Assembly (NCBI GenBank): GCA_947464585.1 | Contig: CANHYS010000230.1 | Span: 1 to 5,016 of the forward strand | Reading direction: 5' to 3' | From: Planctomycetaceae bacterium | Lineage (GTDB): Bacteria > Planctomycetota > Planctomycetia > Pirellulales > UBA1268 | Length of the DNA: 5,016 nucleotides | Shown here: positions 1 through 5,016 of the stretch, piece after piece | Layout: each line of letters opens with the position of its first letter | Numbering within the stretch: position 1 is the stretch's first letter | The notes under the pieces: generated by a model | Seen by the model: only the letters and a program-made list of their open reading frames with translations | The model's database searches: none | What the model was told of the DNA's origin: nothing | Program-made: the position numbers and the translations under genes

Positions 1-269
1 ATGGCTCTCGGTCTGTGAGACCGTGTCGGAGCAGTGCTTTTGGTCTGGGCGGAACGCATGATGTCTTCTTTCGTCGATGCCTATCGCTGGTGCGTCGGAA
101 TGGCGACGCGATTCCAACAGGTGCCATCGACACGACCGGCAGGGTGCGTAAAGCCTGCGGCGCGGAGGGATTGTTGCTTGCCAGAACACCGCAGACTCGC
201 GACCGAGACAGGTTGGTGCCGTCTCGCCGGCTTTCGCAGATTGCCTGTCTTCACGCCTTGCAGGACGGG
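1..269. other. Left-edge region without a supportable gene
   Basis: This stretch lies downstream of the minus-strand lipoprotein gene. Several frames are open, but none has a convincing Shine-Dalgarno site, recognisable motifs or a composition that argues for coding. The long plus-strand frame that starts at GTG 15 runs through the antisense of the lipoprotein gene and looks like a shadow. Two minus-strand ATGs, at 127 and 59, begin short Arg/Ser-rich frames that stay open to the left edge, so the 5' end of an outward-facing gene cannot be excluded. I see no tRNA, no rho-independent terminator with a T-tract and no mobile-element end. The one clear structure is a small perfect inverted repeat at 9-23. 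Confidence 0.5.
9..23. repeat. Small perfect inverted repeat (6-bp stem, 3-nt loop)
   Basis: CGGTCT at 9-14 and AGACCG at 18-23 are perfect reverse complements around the loop GTG. The stem does not extend further and no T-run follows on either strand, so it is not a standard terminator. It could be an operator half or simply chance; its flank is cut by the window edge. Confidence 0.35.
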
Positions 270-1151
270 CTACTGATCTTCGGGTTCGACCGAAGCGGTC
301 GGGGCGAACATCGGATCGAGGCTCTGCTCGTGCACCATCGGGCGGATCGCCAGCAGTCGCTGCCCGGATCTGGCGCCGGCCCGGTCGCGGAAGAAGGCGT
401 CACCCGCGGTCGAGGCCGGCTCACCGACGCAGCCCACGATGATCATCGAGCCGACTGGAATGGTGGCCTCGAACGAGAGCCCTGCCAACGCATCGCGGCG
501 TTGGCCGGCCTCCAGTCGAAACATGCCCTCTTCGCCAACCCAGGATCGTTCCACCGGGCCATGTTTGATCGTCGGCGACATATTCAGCCGCACCCTGTCG
601 TCGGCCGCAGGCCAGGACCGCAGAGCGAACAGCGTGTTGGCATCGTGGTAGGTCCTCCCGCGAACACTGTCGCCATCCTGTTCCAGCAGCACCAGTTCCT
701 CGAGGCCCGTTGCCGCCATCACGTCGCTTGAACGGCCGGGCAACAGGCGGAGCACGTGCCGCACGAGCGCCGGATTATCCGGCAGCGCCGCCGGCAGGGT
801 TTCGCCGGGAGACACGGCGGGCGGGAGAAAACGGTCGGCGAGATGGGGTGGCAGTTGGGCCGTAACCACGCCGACCCGGAGGCCATTGGCCTGCAGACGC
901 CGCCGCAAAGGCTCGTCAAAGACCTGCTCATCGGCCAGATTCCAAAGTTCGTCGCGCAGCACCGGATCGTGCGCCTCGTGACGGACAAAGATGAGTTCCA
1001 GCGGAATCGTCTTGGGCGCGGCCCGCGGTCGGTCAGCTGCCACCGCCACCGCCGGCTCTGCCGATGGATCGGACCACAGTCCACCACGGCACCCGCCCGC
1101 AGCAAGCAGGGCGAGACAGACGGCGGCGTTCCGTATCGCGGGATCGAGCAT
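270..1151 (-). CDS. Predicted lipoprotein of unknown function, planctomycete-type
   Basis: The product has 293 residues and I do not recognise a named domain. Residues 1-21 form a lipoprotein-type signal: a short n-region with one Arg, the hydrophobic stretch AAVCLALLAAGG, then Cys21. The lipobox is somewhat atypical, with Ala at -3 and Gly at -1. Residues 22-50 are a Pro/Ala-rich linker. Two conserved-looking blocks follow. Residues 50-110 start LELIFVRHEAHDP and include LANGLRVGVV-like text (QANGLRVGVVTAQLP at 87-101). Residues 186-240 run from RVRLNMSPTIKHG to IPVGSMIIVG and look beta-rich. I recall similar two-block proteins as unannotated in planctomycete genomes. The frame stays open upstream to 1442, but ATG 1151 is chosen because it places the signal peptide at the N-terminus and lies about 33 nt downstream of a predicted transcription start. 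No Shine-Dalgarno site precedes it. A 6-bp inverted repeat (278-295) spans the last codons. The gene diverges from the DUF4956-CotH pair; a shared role is only inferred. Confidence 0.8.
   Translation of the reverse strand: MLDPAIRNAAVCLALLAAGGCRGGLWSDPSAEPAVAVAADRPRAAPKTIPLELIFVRHEAHDPVLRDELWNLADEQVFDEPLRRRLQANGLRVGVVTAQLPPHLADRFLPPAVSPGETLPAALPDNPALVRHVLRLLPGRSSDVMAATGLEELVLLEQDGDSVRGRTYHDANTLFALRSWPAADDRVRLNMSPTIKHGPVERSWVGEEGMFRLEAGQRRDALAGLSFEATIPVGSMIIVGCVGEPASTAGDAFFRDRAGARSGQRLLAIRPMVHEQSLDPMFAPTASVEPEDQ
278..295. repeat. Perfect 6-bp inverted repeat at the 3' end of the lipoprotein gene
   Basis: CTTCGG (278-283) and CCGAAG (290-295) are perfect complements around GTTCGA. The repeat lies just inside the stop codon of the minus-strand lipoprotein gene. 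There is no downstream T-tract, so intrinsic termination is unlikely. It may stabilise the mRNA end or may be chance in GC-rich coding DNA. Confidence 0.3.
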
Positions 1152-1190
1152 GACGCCGGTGGTCCGTAGAGGAGGGCTGGCGAGTGGGGG

Positions 1191-1219
1191 AAGATAGGGA
1201 GGCCGGCCGCATGCGTCAA
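1191..1219 (-). promoter_or_regulatory. Sigma70-type promoter for the lipoprotein gene
   Basis: On the minus strand, TTGACG (1219-1214, five of six consensus bases) is followed after exactly 17 bp by TATCTT (1196-1191, four of six). A start site about 7 nt further on, near 1184, would give a leader of roughly 33 nt before ATG 1151. The spacer contains the 8-bp palindrome GGCCGGCC. Spacing, position and orientation all fit; activity is inferred. Confidence 0.5.
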
Positions 1220-1367
1220 CGCCGGGTGGTGCTTCATCATGAGCCGCATGGAGCCGCTGCTGTCGGCCATCGGAAGCAGCCAGTCGTGCACGCCCGGCTG
1301 GCGATGTGCCATTGACCGGACTATCCTGCAGGGCAGCCGTCGGAGGCGGACCCGCCGAGCATTTCCC

Positions 1368-1374
1368 AGAGGTG
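1368..1374 (+). promoter_or_regulatory. Ribosome binding site for the DUF4956 gene
   Basis: AGAGGTG lies 7 nt before ATG 1382. An alternative GTG at 1376 is only one base from this motif, too close for initiation, so the site decides in favour of ATG 1382. Confidence 0.55.
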
Positions 1375-1381
1375 AGTGCAA

Positions 1382-2065
1382 ATGCCCGAATGGCTGACAG
1401 AGTCGTTTGCCCAGCCGATGGTGGACTGGCGGGTGCTGGCATTCCGACTCGCGACCTCGGTCCTGTTCGGCCTCGTCGTGTCGGCGATCTACCGTGGCAC
1501 GCGGGACATCTCGCAGGGGAGCGTTTCCTTTCCGGGCACGCTCGTGCTGCTCTGCGTGCTCATCGCGATGGTCACGCAGGTGATCGGCAACAACGTCGCT
1601 CTCGCGTTCAGTCTCGTGGGGGCACTGTCGATCGTGCGATTCCGCACGGCGGTGCGGGACACGAAGGACACGGCGTTCGTTATCTTCGCCGTGGTTGTCG
1701 GCATGGCCATCGGGGCCGGGCAGCCGCTCGTGGGCATCGGCGGTGTCGTCGCCACCGGTCTGGTGGCCTGGCTTTTCCGTGACGGCGTGAGCGGCCCGAC
1801 GGGCGGCGGCAGGCGGCCGTACGACCTGACGGTGCGGATGGCGAGCGACGCGCTGGCTGAGCCGTGCATGAGGGATGTGCTTTCCGGTCATGGCGTGCTC
1901 GCCGAGCCGGTCCACGGAGGCACGGCCAAGAAGGGGACGTCCCTGCGGATCGTCTACCGCACCGTCCTGCCATCAGACGTGGCACCACAGGCGCTCATTC
2001 GCGATCTCGCCGCCATCACCGGTGTGCAATCGGTCAGTCTGCGGCAGGTGAGAAACGAAGCATGA
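1382..2065 (+). CDS. DUF4956-family integral membrane protein
   Basis: The 227-residue product matches the DUF4956 pattern. The N-terminal half is membrane-embedded: hydrophobic segments are at about residues 18-37, 51-69, 97-112 and 115-132, with a further apolar stretch at 72-85. The family signature is the Ser-Leu-Val-Gly-Ala-Leu-Ser-Ile-Val-Arg-Phe-Arg-Thr run at 77-89, followed by a KDTAF box (95-99). After a Gly-rich hinge (138-143) the C-terminal part (145-227) is soluble and probably cytoplasmic. It has an alternating beta/alpha pattern that resembles the small regulatory domains found on MgtC-like proteins. The biochemical function of the family is unknown; its members often neighbour CotH-kinase and VTC-domain genes, suggesting a joint role at the cell envelope, possibly with phosphate or polyphosphate chemistry. 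Here its TGA overlaps the ATG of the CotH gene (ATGA), indicating translational coupling. Confidence 0.87.
   Translation: MPEWLTESFAQPMVDWRVLAFRLATSVLFGLVVSAIYRGTRDISQGSVSFPGTLVLLCVLIAMVTQVIGNNVALAFSLVGALSIVRFRTAVRDTKDTAFVIFAVVVGMAIGAGQPLVGIGGVVATGLVAWLFRDGVSGPTGGGRRPYDLTVRMASDALAEPCMRDVLSGHGVLAEPVHGGTAKKGTSLRIVYRTVLPSDVAPQALIRDLAAITGVQSVSLRQVRNEA
2046..2052 (+). promoter_or_regulatory. Ribosome binding site for the CotH gene
   Basis: AGGTGAG, inside the last codons of the DUF4956 gene, lies 9 nt before ATG 2062. The frame is open further upstream, to 1864, but this site, the ATGA overlap and the signal peptide that begins at 2062 together fix the start. Confidence 0.5.
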
Positions 2066-3831
2066 GGACCGCTCACTGCGGATGGGCGGGTGCTGTGACC
2101 GTGGCCGTCCTGGCGGTCGCCGTCACGATCGGCTCCGTCCCGAGCATCGCCGACGACGCCGGGCACGATGCCGCGGCAGAGGCCCTGTTCAGCCAGACCA
2201 CGGTCACACGGCTCCAGATCCGGCTCTCGGAGAAGGCTGCCGAGTCGCTGCGCAGCGAGCCGAGGACCTGGACGACCTGCAGGCTCATCGAAAATGGCGA
2301 TGTCGTCCACGATCGGGTGGCGATCAAGATCAAGGGTGGTTACGGCAGCTTCCGCGACCTGGAAGACCGTCCGGCCCTGACGCTCAACATGGACAAGCAC
2401 GTGACCGGCCGCAGATTCCACGGTCTCGACAAGTTCCACCTGAACAACTCCGTGCAGGATGAGTCGCTGCTCCGCGAATTTCTCGGCGCGGAACTGTTTC
2501 GGATCGCGGGCATCCCGGCACCGCGGGTGACGCATGTCCGCGTCTTCATCGGGGAACGCGACGTCGGCCTCTACGTGCTCAAGGAGTCCTTCGACGAGGA
2601 CTTTTTGCGGCGTTCGTTCCGCCGATCAGATGGCAACCTCTACGACGGCCGACCCAACGAGGAGATCGACGATGGTCTGACACGCGACGAGGGACACAGG
2701 GGCGATGCCGGTGCCGATCTCGCAGCGTTGGCCGACGCCTGCCGTGTCGTTGACGATGCCACGCGCTTCGCAATGATCGACGAGCGGCTTGACGTCGATT
2801 CATTTCTCACCTTTGCAGCCGTCGAGGCGCTCGCGGGACACTGGGATGGCTATTGCTCGGCTCGAAACAACTACCGCGTCTACGTGGATCCCGACGTGGG
2901 GGATCGGGTGCGGTTTCTGCCGCACGGGATGGATCAGATACTGACCGATTCTGGCCCGGGCCTTTTCGAGCCGCCGCCGGCGCTTGTGGCCATGGCGGTG
3001 CTTGAGCACCCGGACTGGCGGCGGCGGTATCGTGAACGCGTGGCGGAACTTCTGCCTATCGTCGCCGCCGACCGGCTGCTGCCGGCCATCGATCGCACGG
3101 CTGAACGACTCAGGCCTGAGCTGACCGATATCGGTGCCGAATCACTCGAGCGGTTCACGGTGGCCACGGCCGACCTGCGGACCATCATCGTCGATCGTGC
3201 AAAGAGCCTGAGGGAGCAGGTCGATGCGCCCGAGTCGCCTATCTGGCCGACGCGTCTGCAGGCCGCGGTGCGGGCGCTCAATGCGGCAGACACCGCGACC
3301 GACGAGCCGCCCATTCCCAACCGTGAGACGGCCGATTTCCTGCGGAACCATGTCCCCTGGTTCGAGTGCCCCGATCCCGAGATGGAACGCGTTTATTACC
3401 GCCGCTGGTGGACGCTGCGCCGGCATGTCAGCCACACGGAGGAAGGTCCGGTCGTGACGGACGTTCCGCAGGCCTTCGGTGACCTGCTCACCGAGGCCCG
3501 CTGGCTCCGCGACCTGCCGCTGTCTGGCCTCGCTTCGGCCCGTCAGGGTCATCCCGTAGCCGCCGACGAAATCTCGTGCGACCGGATCATCACTGGAGTC
3601 ATCGGACTCAAGGTGCATCCCGACACGATCCTTGAGGTGGATCCGGCGCCACCGAAGGGCTGGCGGTGGTTCGGCATCGATCGCATCACTTATCAGGGGC
3701 GACGGCTCACGATCCTGTGGGACGACACTGGCGAACGCTATGGCTGCGGTCCCGGCCTGCGGGTGTTCGTGGACGGCCAGGAAATCGCCCACGCCAAGAG
3801 GCTTGAGCGGATCGTGGGTCGGCTGCCCTGA
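2062..3831 (+). CDS. Secreted CotH-family (atypical kinase-like) protein with glycosidase-like tail
   Basis: The product has 589 residues. Residues 1-30 form a Sec signal peptide (hydrophobic AVTVAVLAVAVTI core, likely cleavage after SIA30), so it acts outside the cytoplasmic membrane. Residues about 50-375 form a CotH domain. Landmarks are IKIKGGYGSF (88-97, the position of the usual KG..S loop), LTLNMDK (106-112), the FHGLDKFHLNNSVQDESLLRE block (119-139), the VGLYVLKESFD box (168-178), GNLYDG (191-196), HWDGY...NNY (260-271) and HGMDQ (288-292). CotH of Bacillus phosphorylates spore-coat proteins; the substrate here is unknown. The usual WDxD-type motif reads HGMD, with the final Asp (291) kept. 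Residues about 417-589 are not CotH-like and resemble a shortened glycoside hydrolase; see the separate entry. The gene is coupled to the DUF4956 gene by a 4-bp overlap and converges on purQ. The CotH assignment is firm; kinase activity is inferred. Confidence 0.88.
   Translation: MRTAHCGWAGAVTVAVLAVAVTIGSVPSIADDAGHDAAAEALFSQTTVTRLQIRLSEKAAESLRSEPRTWTTCRLIENGDVVHDRVAIKIKGGYGSFRDLEDRPALTLNMDKHVTGRRFHGLDKFHLNNSVQDESLLREFLGAELFRIAGIPAPRVTHVRVFIGERDVGLYVLKESFDEDFLRRSFRRSDGNLYDGRPNEEIDDGLTRDEGHRGDAGADLAALADACRVVDDATRFAMIDERLDVDSFLTFAAVEALAGHWDGYCSARNNYRVYVDPDVGDRVRFLPHGMDQILTDSGPGLFEPPPALVAMAVLEHPDWRRRYRERVAELLPIVAADRLLPAIDRTAERLRPELTDIGAESLERFTVATADLRTIIVDRAKSLREQVDAPESPIWPTRLQAAVRALNAADTATDEPPIPNRETADFLRNHVPWFECPDPEMERVYYRRWWTLRRHVSHTEEGPVVTDVPQAFGDLLTEARWLRDLPLSGLASARQGHPVAADEISCDRIITGVIGLKVHPDTILEVDPAPPKGWRWFGIDRITYQGRRLTILWDDTGERYGCGPGLRVFVDGQEIAHAKRLERIVGRLP
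3310..3828 (+). other. C-terminal domain resembling an internally deleted MGH1-like/trehalase-type glycoside hydrolase
   Basis: This is a domain within the CotH gene (about residues 417-589), not a separate gene. Residues 417-478 run from PIPNRETADF through VPWFECPDPEMERVYYRRWW to EARWLRD. This resembles the start of large (alpha/alpha)6-barrel glycosidases of the MGH1-like/trehalase type, where I recall a Pro-W/F-F-x-Cys-Pro-Asp...YYFRWWT motif. Residues 503-589 include TGVIGLKVHPD, WRWFGIDRITYQGRRLTILWD and the GLRVFVDGQEIA strand, and resemble the extreme C-terminus of the same family. Only about 25 residues lie between the two parts, where full-length enzymes have several hundred that carry the catalytic acids. 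The frame is continuous and shows no sign of decay. The similarity is recalled, not computed. Confidence 0.55.
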
Positions 3832-3940
3832 GTCGCCCGATGGCCGGCACGATGGGCCGCCGAGGGGGACTCCCGCGCAAACGACTCCCGCGCAAACCAC
3901 TCTTGGTTACGACAGCGGTCACGGAACACGAAGGCCGACG
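3832..3940. other. Convergent intergenic gap between the CotH gene and purQ
   Basis: The plus-strand CotH gene and the minus-strand purQ gene end toward each other across 109 bp. A bidirectional terminator would be expected, but I see no stable hairpin followed by a T-tract on either strand; a GGCC/GGCC pairing around 3843-3858 is only 4 bp. The gap contains a 15-bp perfect tandem repeat and a 9-bp direct repeat whose second copy covers the purQ stop codon. Confidence 0.5.
3868..3897. repeat. Perfect tandem duplication, 2 x 15 bp
   Basis: GACTCCCGCGCAAAC occurs at 3868-3882 and again at 3883-3897 without mismatch or spacer. Only four bases of similarity (ACTC) continue into a possible third unit, so the array has two copies. 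It lies between the two convergent stop codons. Replication slippage is the simplest origin; no dyad symmetry suggests a regulator site. Confidence 0.85.
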
Positions 3941-3948
3941 TTACGACA
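3906..3948. repeat. Short direct repeat flanking the purQ 3' end
   Basis: GTTACGACA is found at 3906-3914 and 3940-3948; two of the next three bases also match. The second copy includes the purQ TAA (complement of 3941-3943). The distance between copies is 34 bp. It may be a remnant of a local duplication or may be chance. Confidence 0.35.
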
Positions 3949-4708
3949 CCGCTTTGACGGCGTTGGTAAAGAAGGGAAATCCAGCGCCCGCTGCGGCGGG
4001 ATCGAGATGGCCGTTCCACGCCGGATGCTGCACGGCGTCGATGAACCGCTCGGGGTGGGGCATCAGTCCGAGGATGCGGCCTGTCTCGTCGCAGACGCCC
4101 GCCACATTCCCCATCGCGCCGTTGGGATTGGACGATGTGCCCGACGCGTCGACCTCGTACCGCAGCACCAACTGGCCCGCGGCGTCGAATGCCGCAAAGT
4201 CTTCGGGCGATCGCGTCACGAACCGGCCCTCGCCGTGCGCGACCGGCAGTTCGAACCGATCCATGCCCTGCAGAAACACACAGCGGCCCGGCATCGCCTG
4301 CAGATGCACCCAGCGGTCGACGAACATGCCGGATGTGTTGTGGGCGAGGCTCGCACGGGCTGCACCTGAGGTCGGGTCGGCGAGCAACAGACCGGTCTGC
4401 AGGAGCACCTGAAAGCCGTTGCAGATGCCGAGGATGAGCCCGCCGCGGTCGCGGAACTTCGCCAGGCTCTCGGCGAGCCGCGACTTCAGTTCGAGCGCGA
4501 AGATCCGCCCACTGGCGATGTCATCGCCGTAGGAGAATCCGCCCGGGATGCAGAGGATCTGAAAGTCGTCGGCAAGCGACGGCTTGTGCGCCAATGCGTG
4601 CACGTGCACGCGGCGGGCGATCGCGCCAGCGCGCTCGAAGGCGTGCGCCGTTTCGTGGTCGCAGTTGGTGCCCGGTGCCCGCAGGATCATCGCCCTCGGT
4701 GACAGCAT
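3941..4708 (-). CDS. purQ: Phosphoribosylformylglycinamidine synthase, glutaminase subunit PurQ
   Basis: PurQ is the class I glutamine amidotransferase subunit of FGAM synthase. It hydrolyses glutamine and passes ammonia to PurL for conversion of FGAR to FGAM in cytoplasmic purine synthesis. The 255-residue product begins with the family hallmark LRAPGTNCDHET (9-20), then PGGFSYGDD (55-63) with the oxyanion-region glycines. The nucleophile elbow GICNGFQ has Cys96, and the remaining triad residues His218 and Glu220 are in MPHPER. It is longer than the compact PurQ of about 220-230 residues; the extra length includes the SGMFVDRWVHLQ region (126-137) typical of the longer bacterial form. The frame is open upstream to 4828, but ATG 4708 is chosen: it lies 2 nt after the purL stop, has a strong ribosome binding site and starts just before the conserved N-terminus. 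ATG 4690 is a poorer alternative. The gene is co-transcribed with purL. Confidence 0.96.
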   Translation of the reverse strand: MLSPRAMILRAPGTNCDHETAHAFERAGAIARRVHVHALAHKPSLADDFQILCIPGGFSYGDDIASGRIFALELKSRLAESLAKFRDRGGLILGICNGFQVLLQTGLLLADPTSGAARASLAHNTSGMFVDRWVHLQAMPGRCVFLQGMDRFELPVAHGEGRFVTRSPEDFAAFDAAGQLVLRYEVDASGTSSNPNGAMGNVAGVCDETGRILGLMPHPERFIDAVQHPAWNGHLDPAAAGAGFPFFTNAVKAVS

Positions 4709-4710
4709 GC

Positions 4711-5016
4711 TCACGCTCCTCCCCGCCAGGCCCGGGCGAGGCTCGCCACCGGCACCGTCGTGGCCGACCCGGCGGAGGAGACGATCTCCAACCGGTCGCC
4801 TGCGACGACAGTACCGATCCATGCCCACGGCATCTTCTGCGTCTGGTTGCGCTGGTTCATCTCGACCGCAAACCGGTCGGCGAGCGCGGCAGGCACTTCG
4901 CAGACGAAGCGGCCCGGCGTTTCGGTGAAGGCGATCGCGAGATCGCGATGCAGGGCGGAGCCATTCCCGGCGGAGCCGTCGGCCTCCATTGGCACGTCGG
5001 CGAGGGTGATCCGCGC
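4711..5016 (-). CDS. purL: Phosphoribosylformylglycinamidine synthase subunit PurL, C-terminal fragment (cut by window edge)
   Basis: Only the last 101 codons and the TGA are inside the window; the gene continues beyond 5016, so the GTG at 4995 is an internal codon, not the start. PurL is the ATP-dependent synthetase subunit that makes FGAM from FGAR using ammonia supplied by PurQ. The visible part fits the end of the second AIRS-C-like domain: an FTETPGRFVCEVP strand (the counterpart of FSES-GRF-VEV in PurL proteins), then WIGTVVAGDRLEIVSS and the closing VPVASLARAWRG, which matches the family's usual 'L..AW' end. The stop is followed after two bases by purQ, and the purQ ribosome binding site lies within its final codons, so the pair is translationally coupled. 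Whether it is the small multi-subunit type cannot be told from this fragment, but a separate purQ implies it. Confidence 0.92.
   Translation of the reverse strand, partial: ARITLADVPMEADGSAGNGSALHRDLAIAFTETPGRFVCEVPAALADRFAVEMNQRNQTQKMPWAWIGTVVAGDRLEIVSSAGSATTVPVASLARAWRGGA
4716..4724 (-). promoter_or_regulatory. Strong ribosome binding site for purQ
   Basis: On the minus strand, GGGGAGGAG in the last purL codons lies 7 nt before ATG 4708. It decides the purQ start over the longer upstream frame. Confidence 0.75.

Larger units (their letters stand above)
1152..1381. promoter_or_regulatory. Divergent intergenic region
   Basis: These 230 bp separate the minus-strand lipoprotein gene from the plus-strand DUF4956-CotH pair, so the promoters for both directions should be here. 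The leftward promoter is clear (1191-1219). For the rightward direction I see only weak candidates: TATCCT at 1322-1327 lacks a good -35, and TTGACC at 1312-1317 lacks a -10 at proper spacing. Palindromes GGCCGGCC (1201-1208) and GCATGC (1209-1214) sit side by side within the leftward promoter and could be protein-binding sites. A short GGCG/CGCC hairpin lies at 1345-1356. A 50-odd-codon frame from ATG 1239 is not supported by any motif. Confidence 0.5.

Noticed and set aside
1..127. Possible 5' end of a minus-strand gene leaving the left edge (ATG at 127 or 59)
   Set aside because: The short translations are Arg/Ser-rich, lack a clear ribosome binding site, and the window stops before anything diagnostic appears.
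218..234. GCCG/CGGC hairpin followed by TTT as a terminator
   Set aside because: Only a 4-bp stem with a 6-nt loop and three T residues, on the strand opposite to the gene that ends there.
283..291. tRNA T-loop-like GGTTCGACC
   Set aside because: It lies inside the lipoprotein coding end, and no acceptor, D or anticodon stems are present around it.
15..731. Plus-strand open frame of 238 codons at the left edge
   Set aside because: Most of it is antisense to the lipoprotein gene, which has a signal peptide and promoter; this frame has no ribosome binding site or recognisable motif.
1312..1327. TTGACC...TATCCT as the promoter of the DUF4956-CotH pair
   Set aside because: The two elements are only 4 bp apart, so they cannot belong to one sigma70 promoter, and neither has a good partner at 16-18 bp.
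1152..1442. N-terminal extension of the lipoprotein frame to 1442
   Set aside because: It would place about 97 residues before an evident lipoprotein signal, would overlap the start of the divergent DUF4956 gene, and would begin upstream of the predicted promoter.
719..1915. Long minus-strand open frame across the divergent region (398 codons)
   Set aside because: It overlaps the lipoprotein gene in another frame and runs antisense to the DUF4956 gene; its translation is Arg/His/Pro-rich low-complexity text typical of a GC-rich shadow.
1864..2061. N-terminal extension of the CotH frame into the DUF4956 gene
   Set aside because: The extension is Arg-rich shadow sequence; the ATGA overlap, ribosome binding site and signal peptide all point to ATG 2062.
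1..5016. CRISPR array, insertion sequence, attachment site or phage module
   Set aside because: No regularly spaced repeats, transposase or integrase motifs, or terminal inverted repeats are visible on either strand.

Overview
The window is a high-GC bacterial chromosome segment that most likely comes from a planctomycete. I base this on three points, all from reading and family knowledge rather than a search. A long-form PurQ follows PurL. A CotH-family protein is of the type common in planctomycete genomes. A short lipoprotein with no recognisable domain has a sequence style I associate with that phylum. Coding density is high, with two-base spacing or four-base overlap between co-directional genes.

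Layout from left to right. Bases 1-269 contain no gene I can support. A minus-strand gene (270-1151) encodes a 293-residue predicted lipoprotein of unknown function, preceded by a good sigma70-type promoter. A 230-bp divergent intergenic region follows. Next come two plus-strand genes joined by an ATGA overlap: a DUF4956-type membrane protein (1382-2065) and a secreted CotH-family atypical-kinase-like protein (2062-3831). A 109-bp convergent gap (3832-3940) holds a perfect 15-bp tandem duplication. The right part is a minus-strand purine biosynthesis pair: purQ (3941-4708) and the last 101 codons of purL, which runs off the right edge.

The purine genes are housekeeping: PurL and PurQ form the FGAM synthase that carries out the fourth step of de novo purine synthesis. 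The DUF4956-CotH pair is the more interesting unit. In many bacteria these two families sit with a VTC-domain polyphosphate-polymerase-like gene, and no such gene is visible here.

The most unusual observation is the C-terminal tail of the CotH protein (about residues 417-589). It resembles the beginning and the end of an MGH1-like/trehalase-type (alpha/alpha)6-barrel glycoside hydrolase, joined in frame with the catalytic middle missing. If confirmed, this would be a chimeric kinase-like protein carrying a catalytically empty glycosidase remnant. All functional statements rest on reading motifs; no search was run.
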